Assembly (NCBI RefSeq): GCF_023101765.2
Contig: NC_064240.1
Location: forward strand, 1,302,001-1,366,000
Source of the DNA: Spodoptera frugiperda
Lineage: Eukaryota > Arthropoda > Insecta > Lepidoptera > Noctuidae
DNA length: 64,000 nt
Direction: 5' to 3'
Made by a program: the position numbers and the translations under genes. Below are positions 45,623-57,200 of the stretch, piece after piece (the stretch's first letter is position 1; the number at the start of each line of letters is the position of its first letter). The notes beneath the pieces are model-generated. The model ran no database searches. It was not told where the DNA came from and saw only the letters and a list, made by a program, of their open reading frames with translations.

Positions 45623-47335
45623 CTTATTGGTTCAAAAATACCGCTGAGGAAAATTATATTTTTTTACTAAGAATTCCCCGCTACCGCTTATAACTTTGCT
45701 CTTTTCCTGCCAAGACGAATACGCCTAACAATTTATTGGGGTCAGCACGGGGACTTACGTTATTGAAAAGGTTCTGCAACATATTGCGGCGTGCGTCCGA
45801 ATGGGCACGACACTCCCGGGATCAATATCCGGATCCAATATGCCTCAGTGAGGATCTAGGTAAAGAGGCAGAATTGTGACGGGTGCGAAGGTGTTTCTGT
45901 TTATTTTCATTTTCTTTGTTTACAGAATAGGTACAAGGATTTTGTCGGATTTGGAACAATGGATCTGACTTTTTCTTGCCTTTTGTTGGTACTCTTCTGA
46001 TGAAACGTATTTTTAAAGAAATAAGTATGATAAGTTCAAGATAATATTAAGTTAAATCAAAGAAAAAACAAAAAATAATAAATAAATGTTTTGCAATAAA
46101 AACTGTGCGAGACAAAATAAATACAAAAACATGTTTGTAACATTCAACTTCTTGCATATTGTTTGCATAGAACTCCAAGTAAATAGAAAAACAAAACAAC
46201 TTCGATGCAACTTAATCGCAGTGATGTAATCGATAAAATTTACTACAGCACTCATATCGAGTAGGTACACAAACTAGTGATGTGAATGACTCATGCTTGA
46301 CATTGATTTTGACCTCCATTCTGTTGTCATTAGTAATCGCAGTGCAATGCACGATTCAATGTAGTAAGTCAAAGTGATATTTGGGTATAATAACGTTTTA
46401 TGTACGGGCAGGACTAATTATAAAAGACTACTTTATAAAAGATGAAAACATAAAGTCCTTCATTTAATTACGTATGTAATTCTATTACAAGTAATCCGAA
46501 ATAATCGAATCGATTTCAATGATTTTCTCATTGATTTCTAATTAAAAAAACAACAATATCAAATCTTGAGCAGTTACTTAAATTATACAATTAGTTACGA
46601 ATTAAAATAGACACGCATTTTATCGATTTAAAAAATTATTAAATCGATTCGAAGGTAATTCGTTTTCAAGTAACCGTTACGGAATTGATTTTAACAAGAA
46701 CTTCAAATCACTTTGTAAATCGAACGTTAACGGTTCACCAATAAGAACGTTTAAAAATAAAAACAATCTGAGCACGAACTTTGAAAAAAGAACTCATCCA
46801 ACTTAACGGGAATAGCGCCGTTCCAATTTTGAAAACTTTAAAACCAAGAGACGAGAAAATGGGTCGCAGATAGTGCTGCACAACGATAATGGAAATATCG
46901 GGATTGAAACTTTCGTAGGGACGTGCCTTACATTTCGCTTTATTAGTTTGTTTTTTTATTGCATATGAGAACTGGCTTCTTCGAATACCAGATATTATGG
47001 AATGTTGTCTAATATTGTCTAATTCTTACCAAGGCAATTAATCTAGCTATCTATCACGTAGGGCAATCAAATATTAGTGAAACTTAGTTTGCGTGACGAT
47101 TTTTATAACTTGAGCATTAGCTCATACGAAACACCAATTTTCACTAGATTCTAGACTCGATACTTGAACACGTATTACGTGTAATAACAAGTTAAAACAT
47201 ATAACTTACTTTACTATTCCATATTAAAAACTAAAGAACACGTACCACAATGCTAAAGAAACATAACAATGGACGTTATACTAAAAACTAAAATATTATT
47301 ACAAGAATCCCGGGATTATCCTCAGCGGATTGCGC
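45623..47335. other. Mostly unassigned DNA
   Basis: 45715-45890 is GC-richer (gtcagcacggggacttacg, cgtgcgtccgaatgggcacg-like wording) without a frame I recognise. A strong acceptor-like tract (ttttctttgtttacag) ends at 45925 with 24 open codons after it. 46500-46680 is rich in ATCGATT words. Confidence 0.3.
46622..46648. repeat. Perfect 10-bp inverted repeat of ATCGATTTAA
   Basis: ATCGATTTAA (46622-46631) and TTAAATCGAT (46639-46648) with a 7-base loop. AT-rich, so partly expected; it may bind a homeodomain protein in both orientations. Confidence 0.6.
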
Positions 47336-47391
47336 AGCACTAGTAGTGCAATCGGAAAAGGCATTTCGCGGAGCACAGAGGTCGAGACGCC
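47336..47391 (+). promoter_or_regulatory. CpG-containing leader of the candidate exon at 47392
   Basis: 'ggcatttcgcggagcacaga' then 'ggtcgagacgcc' immediately before the ATG is clearly less AT-rich than the flanks, compatible with a 5' UTR or core promoter. No TATA box is visible. Confidence 0.25.
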
Positions 47392-47486
47392 ATGACAGCC
47401 GACCCAGTTGCACGGTGCACCGTGGCCCGTCCCTTTTTACAACTACAATGGAAACTCGTTAAGTTTCAGCGAGTGCGAAATTGGTC
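47392..47486 (+). CDS. Candidate first coding exon, protein unrecognised
   Basis: The ATG at 47392 sits in gacgccATGa (G at -3). 31 codons plus two bases lead to a GTAAGT donor at 47487, so the exon ends in phase 2. The peptide starts MTADPVARCTVARP and continues with FLQLQWKLVKFQRVRNW. GC content and CG dinucleotides are far above the local average, and the exon begins in a CpG patch. No domain is recognisable in so short a piece. It may be a non-coding 5' exon whose open frame is accidental, or an unrelated GC-rich element. It cannot splice to the same frame as the 38220 exon without a phase change, so they may be separate genes or alternative starts with one non-coding. Confidence 0.35.
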
Positions 47487-47794
47487 GTAAGTCATAACTT
47501 TCTGTGAGACGTGTTTAGTCTTTAGACTTTTATTGTTGTGTTGGTTGAGCTTTATGCGACGTGAAATTGAAGAAAGTTTTCTACAATGAACGGTTTATCA
47601 TGTGTAGTCTGAGAGTCTGTGATGAGGTTTCAACAATGGGACTGGTTGCCTCATTACGTTTTGAGGATGATTATTGTACCGGGTGTTTTAGTAATACGGA
47701 ACTTACTCACTTGCAACTGTTCTTGTGATACGAATGACAATGGGAGTGGCTGATCATTTTTCAGGTCATACGTCCTTAATTATTAAAAATTTTC
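47487..47794. other. Unassigned DNA
   Basis: No feature beyond the donor site at its left edge. Confidence 0.3.
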
Positions 47795-47868
47795 AGACCC
47801 GAATCGAACAACGTTGTGCGGGAATCAGCACGTTGCCCAGCCATCGCGCCAACCGTTCATCAACATAC
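47795..47868 (-). mobile_element. SINE family A head fragment
   Basis: The minus strand reads 'ggttggcgcgatggctgggc', 'aacgtgctgattcccgcaca' then 'acgttgttcgattcgggtct', the order of the SINE at 44916 with part of the B-box region missing. Confidence 0.6.
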
Positions 47869-48319
47869 AGTATGTTCTAAAATGTTATTAAACTGTTTGA
47901 TTTTCAAATTCCACCATAACTGCTGGAAATAGTTAGCATAACATGTGCTTTTCCTCAAAGACATAAATAAAGGTAATTATCCTTTTGAGGAAGAGTCAAC
48001 AACATAGGAATTCAATGAACTGCAACCGTTCTATCACATGTTATTACGACAAAACTGCAACAGCATTGCACATTGACGCATTTTAGTGCATTCACGTTAC
48101 GCAAGCCCCGTCGATATGAAAGCAAATAAACTCAGCGGATACTGAAAGTACGGGAAGTCAGGGGTGACGACATTAGTGTTGAACTGATAATATTGTATTA
48201 CATGGAGCAGTAATGGATGGATCAAACTATTTTGTGTTTCGATGTGTCTAATTTTAATCAACTAAAATATCACGAAGTAAACAGAGATACAATTAGATTT
48301 ATTTGGTAATGAGTGCAAA
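47869..48319. other. Unassigned DNA
   Basis: No feature supported. Confidence 0.3.
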
Positions 48320-48390
48320 TTGTGATGATGCGGCCTACGATGGAGCACGTCTGCCCATAAGCAATCTATTCACTCAGGCTTGAAGTTTTA
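48320..48390 (+). repeat. Dispersed repeat fragment (family C2)
   Basis: 'gtgatgatgcggcctacgat' then 'ggagcacgtctgcccataag' and 'caatctattcactcaggctt'. It is shared with 58384-58440 and, inverted, with 1215-1310. Confidence 0.65.
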
Positions 48391-50125
48391 GAAGATATTA
48401 ATTTCTCATATACAAAACTCTAAAAGCAGCATGAATTTTAATAAACACAAGCAAAAATCTCGGTTTTTAAGCTTTGAAACTTCATAGCAGAAAATCTAAC
48501 AAAATACGGCTTTCATAACCAGTCATAAACATTAATAAATCTTCTCCAAATTCCTTAAAAACAAATATAACCCAACCGCTAATCGTCTGCTCATTCAAAA
48601 ATTTAATATAACCTCATTAGCTTCCCTGCTTTTATTAATCCCGGGATTTGAGTTCTTAATTTGAAATTATTGCTTGACAACCCTAGTTCAGATGCAACCG
48701 GCAATGAGGCGGAATATCGGGTGATATTAACATATACATAACTTTATGTATAGGTATGTATAGACAGAGATTACTGCCCTTATATACTGTCCCTTTTGTA
48801 ACTGAATTTGTATATAATACAGCCATTGCAATGTACTTTAAGTAACTATGCATAAAAATAGTTTTAAGATTCATCCTGTACTTATAGAGCACTAGTGATG
48901 CCTGTCAACAAAAAAATATATATCGATAATAGTGAAAAACCGCATTTATAAAAGTGATTACTTTATGTCCTATTGAGAAATCTAAATGAGATAAAATGTG
49001 AAGTCTACTATTTAAAATATCTATACAGTAACAAATACTTTGATTTACTGGCACGTGCTTATACTACACAAATACGATAATAATACTATACTTAACAAAA
49101 ACCAATACATTCTCTCGACATTATCTCACAAGTAAAGGCTAATTATACAGAAACCACACAACTCATTGACTGTCGAACAAGCTATAAAAATGTACGACGA
49201 TCGTTAAAAAACTTCATAACACGTGCATAACAAGCGATAAAACAGTACAAAGCAGTTCGATTCCCATACATTGTCTGTTGAAATGGAAAAACTCGAATGG
49301 AAATCTGCACAATTGACACTGTTGTCTAGATCCGCGTACTACTTACATTTTCTGCTCTATCTTAATGGAGTGAGCAGAGTAACTAAGTCGATAATAACTA
49401 TTGTATTTCTCCTAAATATCTGTATGCAATTCGCAGTGTAATTGAATTGTACAAACAATAGTGGAGTTTTAGAGCAAATGACAAAACTCAACCTAAAAAT
49501 TGACCTTGCGAAAAGTGACCAGCTTCTATCAGATTGTTGGGTCAATAAAATATCAGAACATATTTATTCAATTTATCTTTTTTAAATTATACTATAATTT
49601 CGGAAATTTCGAAAATCTGAATTTAGAAAAAAATATTGATTTTATAAACAATCATAAATCTGAATATTGTATTCAAACATTTGGCACGTTTCCTCAACAC
49701 AGCTCGTAAAAATCATACGATATTCAAAATAAAAATCATCCGAGATATTATTTTTGCATCCCAAAATAAAACCATTGCGGTATTATATGACTTCTGAAAA
49801 ATATTTGTATTCGCATTACGCAATTTGTATATGTTATCATTTTCCTTGGCGCTCTACTATATTTAATGCCATCTGCACGTTTTTCTCCAAGTCAGAAAAT
49901 AAACAAACACATTGTTAGGCAAACAATAACTCATCATAATTCAAACATTTATTTAAACTCACGTGTATTTTTATCTACGACGTAAACTAAGCTTTATATT
50001 CCTTTTACCGACTTAAATCATGTTTAACGTGATAAATAGCTCAAATTAATTAAATGCGTTTTTACATTTCCATGATCCGATTTTTATCTCGTCCAATTAA
50101 CTGAATTCCAAATACGAATTTTGAA
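48391..50125. other. Unassigned AT-rich DNA
   Basis: No gene seen. One TATCGATA site at 48921-48928. Confidence 0.3.
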
Positions 50126-50129
50126 CGTT

Positions 50130-50235
50130 TCGGTGCGCGGGCGCACGTGGCGGGCAGGAAACGGAAGCCATTGTTTAGCCGCGCCGCACGAGCTGAATCG
50201 TAAATCGCGCTTCGATTGCGTTATCGATATTTTAT
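50130..50235. promoter_or_regulatory. CpG-rich patch with TATCGATA, possible promoter
   Basis: 'ggtgcgcgggcgcacgtggc' and 'ttagccgcgccgcacgagct' stand out from AT-rich flanks, and a DREF-type TATCGATA is at 50222-50229. On the minus strand a short frame starts at an ATG in near-ideal context (aaacaATGGC, about 50174) and runs 25 codons to a stop (starting MASVSCPPRAPAHR). I infer a possible promoter or 5' end of a gene; the direction is uncertain, with minus slightly favoured by the ATG. Confidence 0.3.
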
Positions 50236-50770
50236 TTTTGGTAGCGCAACCCTATTTTTTGTAGTGTAATTTTTTGGTGGCAAACTGACTTTTTGTGTCA
50301 AGGTGTTTGTTGCTATGACACCTTGGAATATGAAATTGCAAAAGATTTTCTAAAGGTATTTTTTTAAAGGGTTTCATGTAGAAAGTTGCTGAAATAAAAA
50401 CCTGATGATTGTACAATTTTTATGATCCGTGACTTCATCCATTCTTGTATCTCTAAACTGAATTGGCAATAAGTGGATGTATCATCGTATTAACAAAATG
50501 ACGTCAAATCATGATTCGGGAATCATCAATGACGCAATCCAGTAGTGTCACTTTAAAGAGTTCTAATAAAGTAGGTTAATTTCATATCCAACACTAATAT
50601 TAGAAACAGGAGGGATCGACGTTTTTCATAATGCTCCAGTGACTGGAAAATACTATTAAACTCATTTTCTATATCATTAGTAAGTTAGAAATAGATGACT
50701 TAAATTGCCTATCTTCATGTATAGTTCTGAATTAAAATATACACAAACATTGACTTGATTTCTTAAGTGT
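50236..50770. other. Unassigned DNA
   Basis: No feature supported. Confidence 0.3.
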
Positions 50771-50773
50771 CTA

Positions 50774-50840
50774 TTTCATCATCATCATCATTATCAGCCA
50801 AGACATCCACTGTTGAACAAAGGCCTCCCTCTTACTCCTT
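50774..50840 (+). repeat. Dispersed repeat fragment (family H) with (CAT)n
   Basis: A (ATC)n run at about 50778-50792, then 'agccaagacatccactgttg' and 'aacaaaggcctccctcttac'. This is a classic lepidopteran repeat block. Confidence 0.65.
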
Positions 50841-52988
50841 AGTATATACTTGGATGTAAATCAATAATTACATTAATTATTAAAACAAGATATGATTGTT
50901 ATAGAGATTGACATGACTACATTTTTTCCTAAATTAATTTTCAAAAACAATAAATACAGATGCCACTTCAAAAATTACATCCACATTTAGACCTATCTTT
51001 AGTAGATGAAATGCAAATATGTAGTTCGTTCCCTCATCCAGGTGGAAGTCATAATAGCCTTTACCGACAGCTTCCTGTGTCACCAGTTCCCTGATATTAA
51101 AATTCACTCCGTATCTACCGGCAGCTTATGAAATGGACAGTTATTTTACTTCAAAGGATAAAATCGGAATCGATTAATACTATCCTAAGGTCGAAAATGC
51201 CTTGTATGAAAATATAAACTTTACTAAACTTTTCTATGTTAGCCTAGGATAGAAACACAAGGGATTTAATACTTTATGGGCATGAATAGTTTATAACTGT
51301 TATTTGCAACATTGTTGGTAAAACGCAGACGAATTAGTATTACTGTACATTAGCCAAGCCCCTGGATTACAGGGAATATGATATCATTTTCAAAGTAACT
51401 TATGTACGCAACACATTAGTCATAATTAGCATTTCGAACATAAACACAACGTTCACAGAAAGCGGAAAGAATATGAATAGTAAGGTCTTATTCACTTTCT
51501 CGTCTTGGTTCTTTCTATTCCCATGCCATTCATTCAACGTCATTTTCATCTGTCATAATTCCAAATCAATTAACGTCATAAAAGAATTATTTGCATCAAA
51601 CACAAACAGATCTTTCACTTGTTAAACACAGGGTAAGCAAGGGTCCTTGTTTATAATAGTGGGCGTTACCATGGTAACCGCCGGTAAATTGTTTAATAAT
51701 GATCGCGAAATTCACGTATCAGGAAACATGTAATTATGCTTTTAGATGTTTGAATAAAGTAAGGAGTGCTTTTAGAGAGGGTAACTTATATTCAAGAACT
51801 TAAACTATCGATAAAACATTATTATATTATTTTTATCGATAAGTAAGAACATCACTATCCAATACTAGATTTTAATCTGTTTGGATTGTTTTTTTTTTTG
51901 TATTTTATCTGCCCTTAAATCAAATATAACACAGAGAAGTAGCACGCGGAAACATAAAACAAATATTTACTGAACTTTATCTACTAACATAGTAGTGACA
52001 CTACTCTTGTTACCTCATTTTATCTATCGATATAAGATAGTGTAGTTCAATACCCTACAACATTAATCAGTCGCTATTAAGTTTCGTCACAAAGAAACTC
52101 ATAAATTAATTCTGTACATTTTATCTTATCGTAGACTAGTAGTAGTAGATATGAACTAATAATAGATCTATTGTCTGGTCGTGATATGCACGCGAATTGT
52201 AAAATATTATCGACTTATGTAATGTTATTATGACGATTATTAATTCTAAATTGTTTTAAAGTGTTTATAAACGTAAATACGAGCGTTAGTATAAATATTC
52301 TGTTACATATTGTTATTGTAATTTATAATATCAAATACCTACACTATTCGTATCACTAAAATAAGTAATTAAATAAAAATAATCAACACAGCACCCACAA
52401 TTGCAAATTCTTTAAAAAAATTAAATAATAAATCGATATTATTGAAGAAATACGTCCCACCACTAGTCAAGATTAGGGTTTGGTTGCACACAAAGCTTCC
52501 TTAATCTATTCGCGAAGGGCTCAATGCCACATTATTTGGTGGGCAGATGTTCTTCAGGTAAACTGGGGCAGATGCTGGAAGAACAAAGCAAGGAGAAACG
52601 GACGACATTGAAGCTTTAATTTAATTATTTTGTAACCACTTGTGTTATGTTGCGTATTTTAGAGATTGCCTTTTATCTTGAAGATGCCTTTTACGAAGGT
52701 TCTTAATAAAATAGAGCGTGTCTGTCTTGTTTCAAAGAAGTTAAATGTCACGTAACGTTTTTTTTATAATGAATTTTCGTGCGTGTAGCGCTTTTGGACA
52801 CTTGATCCCTGTGATTTAGGACAACGTTGTAAAAACAATATCATTGTTTAGTTTTACAGTGTCATTACACTTCTTTTATATGATTTCTTTTACGCAAAGC
52901 TATTCACCTCAAAGCGTTACGTTTTAGTAATAAAACAACTAGTATTTTTGCAATAGATGCGAATGTTACGAGTATCAATACTTACTTT
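50841..52988. other. Unassigned AT-rich DNA
   Basis: No gene seen; contains three of the TATCGATA sites. Confidence 0.3.
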
Positions 52989-53435
52989 ATGTTACACAAA
53001 CAACACTTCTACAAGAACAGACAAAAAATATTTCCTTCAAGGAAGCGAAGTTTTAAAGTGTATGTTGTAAAAAAATTGCCATCAAATCGTTATCCTATTA
53101 TCCAACGACTTTCTCGCGACATCAGTTCATTTCACGCTTCGATGAGCATTACGCAAAACACGATACTCTTTTTTGCCCAACCCCTTTTTCTATCATTGAA
53201 TACATCTTTTACAAAACGAGAACCATTCCGATGTACCGTAAGTGCTTTTTGTGAGAAAATAAAAACTGCTATATTGGGGCAACAGAATACGCGAATAAAG
53301 AAAAGTAATGCGATAAAAAACTACTTTTCAGCATTAGTAGGTTTCAGAAATGAAATAAAAAAAGGTTTTGTAATTGTTTCCTTTAACTCGCACGTGACAC
53401 GAAGAAGGAAAATAGCCAATATTGAATATTGGTAA
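52989..53435 (+). other. 148-codon open frame, doubtful
   Basis: The longest open frame outside the minisatellite. Its ATG is at 52989; the product is very basic (many K and R), with no signal peptide, membrane segment or motif I recognise. Length is only slightly above what chance should give for the longest frame in this much AT-rich DNA, and codons are AT-biased like the flanks. I do not call it a gene, but it is the frame to test first if transcripts map here. Confidence 0.12.
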
Positions 53436-55109
53436 GAACGTTTAAAAAGAATTCTAGCAATACCTGAATATTGATTGACGTATACTTAATACGTGGATTT
53501 TTTATCAGATTATACGTAATGAGTATCAGTATCGGCACTTTACTACAGAATGTTTGTCGCCATCGATGATCTTATTTCATAACTCCATAGGTACTGTATG
53601 TTCTACGTGATATAAAATTATAATGCCAACGAAAAAAATGCTATAAAAATTTTATAGCTCGAAAATCATTTAACAATCTCTTATAAAACCGTAAAACGCC
53701 CACCCCTATTACACCGAGTATTTACGAAAGAAAAATACTGTTTTATATTATCGAACAGCCCACGCTAGACTGAAACTCACATGTTGCTTGACAGTGTAGC
53801 CATATCAATAAATCTAGTCTAGGCCCAGGGAGCGGCACGTTAGTCACTGTTATAAATATCATACTCGTATGATAATAATGTGTTTATTACATAATAAATC
53901 ATCTGTACTACTTATTGAGCGGTTTGCGTCTACTGATTGTGTATTAATAATTATTCGAATGGCGCCATTATTTTGATAACACACTAAAATAATGTATCGA
54001 TATGCAAGCGTTGTAATTTATCGATAATTTCCAATCACTAAAAGTTTTAACCAAATTTTTTAATAAAAAAATTACTTTGTTTATAAATATTCTCAATTAT
54101 TGTGGCAGACATTTTTTATCCGTTTTAAAGTCTTTATTTGCCTTTTAAAAGTTAACTTGAAACCGTTTGCAATATTATCGGATGCATTTGCGTCAATTAA
54201 TCAGCGTTGAAGCGACATGTGGCGCCGGATGATTCAAGGGTTGCGATCGGTACAAGTATAGAAATATTGATGATATTTCAATATATGGTAGTAACCATAG
54301 TGATTCATTTATTGGCCATCTGCCTTATAAGTCTTTATAAAAAGTCAAAAGTCAAAACCTCTTTGTAATGTGTCATGTATGACCCATAGCAATGACCATA
54401 TGCCATGACCCTACGAATATGGTAATTGCCCATTGCTAACGGTAGACAAGTAGGTAAAAGTAGTAAAATGGTAAATTGTATATAAAATACTACATACAAT
54501 TATGAAATCCACTGACCAAAATGGCAAAGACAAACGCTTTCATCTTGCTTAGAAACAATGAAAACTATCCTCGAAGCGGCATTTGTAGGCCGCCTACCGT
54601 CATTTGTAAGTTGCATGCATTCGTCAATTGACGCGTTCTGGACAGTAGGTCTAAAGCAAATACTTTACTAGTCAAGTAAGAATTGTCAGCCATCTTTAGA
54701 CTGGCCATACTTCATACAATTTTATGAAGTCCACTATTTCTTAATAACAGAACATAACCCAACATGGCGCTGTCACCATTCCTTTTAAAGCAAACATCTC
54801 ACAACGATTTAACGCAAAATTGTGCTCATTAGTCCATATAACTAGCTATTTTTAGCACTTAATGCATTTCTAAATAATATATCTTATTCGTGAGACGTAA
54901 GGTTTTATTTCGTGTGATTTGATAGTGGTAGTGCGTAAGGACTTGTGATTTAGGGTTGTCGATGAAGCTGGGTTTATAAAAAGTGATTAATCATACTGAT
55001 ATATGATTGATTCACATATTGTGATATGTTTTCCCCTAGTGTGTGTTATGTCTTAGCCCCAAATCTATGTATAATGAAGAAACCTAACCCTAATCGTATA
55101 CCATACAGA
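53436..55109. other. Unassigned DNA
   Basis: No gene seen; contains the 53995/54019 TATCGATA pair. Confidence 0.3.
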
Positions 55110-55258
55110 GCTGAAGAGTTCGTTTGTTTGAACGCGCTAATCTCCGAAACTACTAGTCCGATTTAAATAATTATTTTTGTGTTGAATAGTCCATTTATCG
55201 AGGAAGGTTATAAGCTATAAAACATCACGCTACAATCAAAAGGAGCCGAGCAGACCAG
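55110..55258 (+). repeat. Dispersed repeat (family D)
   Basis: 'tgtttgaacgcgctaatctc', 'cgaaactactagtccgattt' and 'catttatcgaggaaggttat' then 'aaacatcacgctacaatc'. I recognise this as a very common lepidopteran repeat that often ends in 'gcgggcgaagcc'-type text, the latter seen at 63297-63462. Often linked with RTE-type LINEs or Helitrons; the class is not settled here. Confidence 0.55.
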
Positions 55259-56290
55259 GTAAAACCGCACAGAAGTAACTAGTTTAAAATATGGAAACAA
55301 TACCTACATAAAACTGTAATTCAAATAAAACTCGTAATAAACTTCATACAAGTTACTGGGTAACCATTAAAATATTGCAGTAAACCTCTTTTTCTACACT
55401 TAACTACAGTTTTAACATGCCAACGCAGCCATGGAGTGTAGGTACACCATATTTTACCTGGTAATTTTTATAACATTAGTCACGACACATTCTACATTCG
55501 TTAGGCACTAAATAGAAATTAACATGAAATGGTAAAAACCTGCCGTGTCAAGGATAACTGGTCACTTTTTAATTTTTTAAACCCATAAAAATATTATTAA
55601 GTAAATTATACTAACAGGTTTAAAGTACTCTATGCCTTATTTTAAACAATTAAAATGGCTTAATAAAGCGTCATTATAAGAAATGACTATAATATTATTA
55701 TGTTTACTACAAAACTAAAATTCTACTTGGAAAATTAAATTCTTAGAATGAAACAAAAATTGAGCTGCTATACTTGTTGCTATTCGTGTTGGCGCTTTTA
55801 TTCGAAAAAGTAATTGATTATTTCTTATCTGTCATCAGGTTTAGCTATTTTTTCAATTAAAGGTGTATAGAAAATGACGTGTAGCACGAAATAGTGGTAG
55901 TTTTAGTACAAAGAGTCAAGGTCAAAGAGTTCAAATTTATAGTGAACTATAATTATTTCTTAGCAGTCTGTCGACTTATGGTATAAAATATTTAGTATTA
56001 CATTGTTTCGTATAAGAATAACAAACAGCACCACGTCCAATCTCTAACAATACTTTTTAATTTTGAATTGGCGTACAAGACTATTTGCGTTCGAAGCGCC
56101 ATCTACTAAGAGCAAAAATAATAACACTAATCAACAATATGGCTAGTAAGTAGGAAAAATCAGCAATATAGTTATGAAAATGTGTTTTATCTTATGAAAA
56201 TGTGTCTATTAATATTTTTACTTTTTCAAGTAGCAACCCTGTCTTCACATGTTAGTCAACACTAATGTTATTATAGCAACTTAATTTAAG
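55259..56290. other. Unassigned DNA
   Basis: No gene seen; one isolated AGCGCCATCTACT motif near 56095. Confidence 0.3.
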
Positions 56291-56340
56291 ATGCAAACGC
56301 TCGGCGCCGGCGGCGCAACCGACGCGTGACGTCACAGTAA
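56291..56340. promoter_or_regulatory. GC-rich patch with perfect CRE (TGACGTCA)
   Basis: 'gctcggcgccggcggcgcaa' then 'ccgacgcgTGACGTCA', with the octamer at 56327-56334. TGACGTCA is the palindromic binding site for CREB/ATF-type bZIP proteins. A GC-rich patch with such a site in AT-rich DNA suggests a promoter or enhancer, but no exon is clear next to it. Confidence 0.3.
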
Positions 56341-56805
56341 TTACAGGATCAGCAGAGGCGTTAGTTATGCTGTACTTATGGGAAATTGTGTGGGCTTTGC
56401 ACTAGTTACGATGTGGTATGTAGTTTGATTTTAAATGAATGTTTTAATTATGTAAATAATGATTGAACGTCCACATTTATTAACACTTAATAGTGATACG
56501 ATCGCCAAACAGTTTAAGCTCTAAGAAGTGATGAAACAAAATGTCAAGTAACAAACCATTAATACAATTTCATACCTTCTAAATAATTGTTAGGACCACT
56601 ACTTGACCAAGACCATAATATAGGCCCATCCAACCATTTTGTGACTCTACTCCACATCCATCAATAAAACCGAATGATTTATTGACAGAATGCCACAATA
56701 TTATCATCAAACCACATCATATTGAAATCAATGTCCAATCAAAAAGCGATCAACGAATTCTTAACACAATTGAATGACATACATACAAAACACAATTCAT
56801 TATTA
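56341..56805. other. Unassigned DNA
   Basis: No feature supported. Confidence 0.3.
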
Positions 56806-56807
56806 TA

Positions 56808-57035
56808 CAGGGTTTAAGCGGAACGCTCCCGAAAAACGCCACAAATTGTTTATGTTTTTATAATTTCCTATTAATCGTTTTTGTGTTTGTATTATTCATG
56901 CTATATTAACATTCAGCATTAGATTACAACTATTATTACTTAAAATAAACATTGAATTCTTTGGTTTTTTTAAATAATACACGTTTTTTACCATCACCTG
57001 TTTGCGTCGTTTGGGAGCGTTCCGTTTACACCCTG
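56808..57035. mobile_element. TA-flanked MITE, 228 bp
   Basis: The left end 'cagggtttaagcggaacgct' then 'cccgaaaaacgcca' is mirrored by the right end, whose reverse complement is 'cagggtgtaaacggaacgct' then 'cccaaacgacgcaa'. The inverted ends are about 34 bp with a few differences. Both ends are flanked by TATA (56804-56807 and 57036-57039), as expected for insertion at TA by Tc1/mariner-type transposases. The interior is AT-rich and non-coding. A 64-codon frame across it is a shadow. Confidence 0.8.
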
Positions 57036-57100
57036 TATAGTGTCCCTCGCGTCCTCGGGGAGACACTGTTAATATAAACCTACGTTTCATTAGTTATCCT

Positions 57101-57200
57101 TTTAGTCCCATGTAATACTGGTTGAACCTATTGCCATGCATTGGGCACAATTCTAAGCATAAGAATTTTATTTTTCGAAAAATCCAAAATGACTAATTAT
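57101..57200 (-). mobile_element. SINE family B middle fragment
   Basis: 'agtcccatgtaatactggtt', 'gaacctattgccatgcattg' and 'ggcacaattct' then 'ttttcgaaaaatcc' follow the order found between tail and head of family B (compare 63870-63930). Confidence 0.5.

Larger units (their letters stand above)
48921..54026. promoter_or_regulatory. Cluster of seven TATCGATA palindromes
   Basis: Exact TATCGATA octamers start at 48921, 50222, 51806, 51834, 52025, 53995 and 54019. The octamer is the DREF site (DRE) known from Drosophila core promoters, and its CGATA core is also bound by BEAF-32 there. Two pairs are 28 and 24 bases apart. The 51806/51834 pair is part of a perfect 11-bp inverted repeat (TATCGATAAAA against TTTTATCGATA). 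Function in this species is inferred only. Confidence 0.45.
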
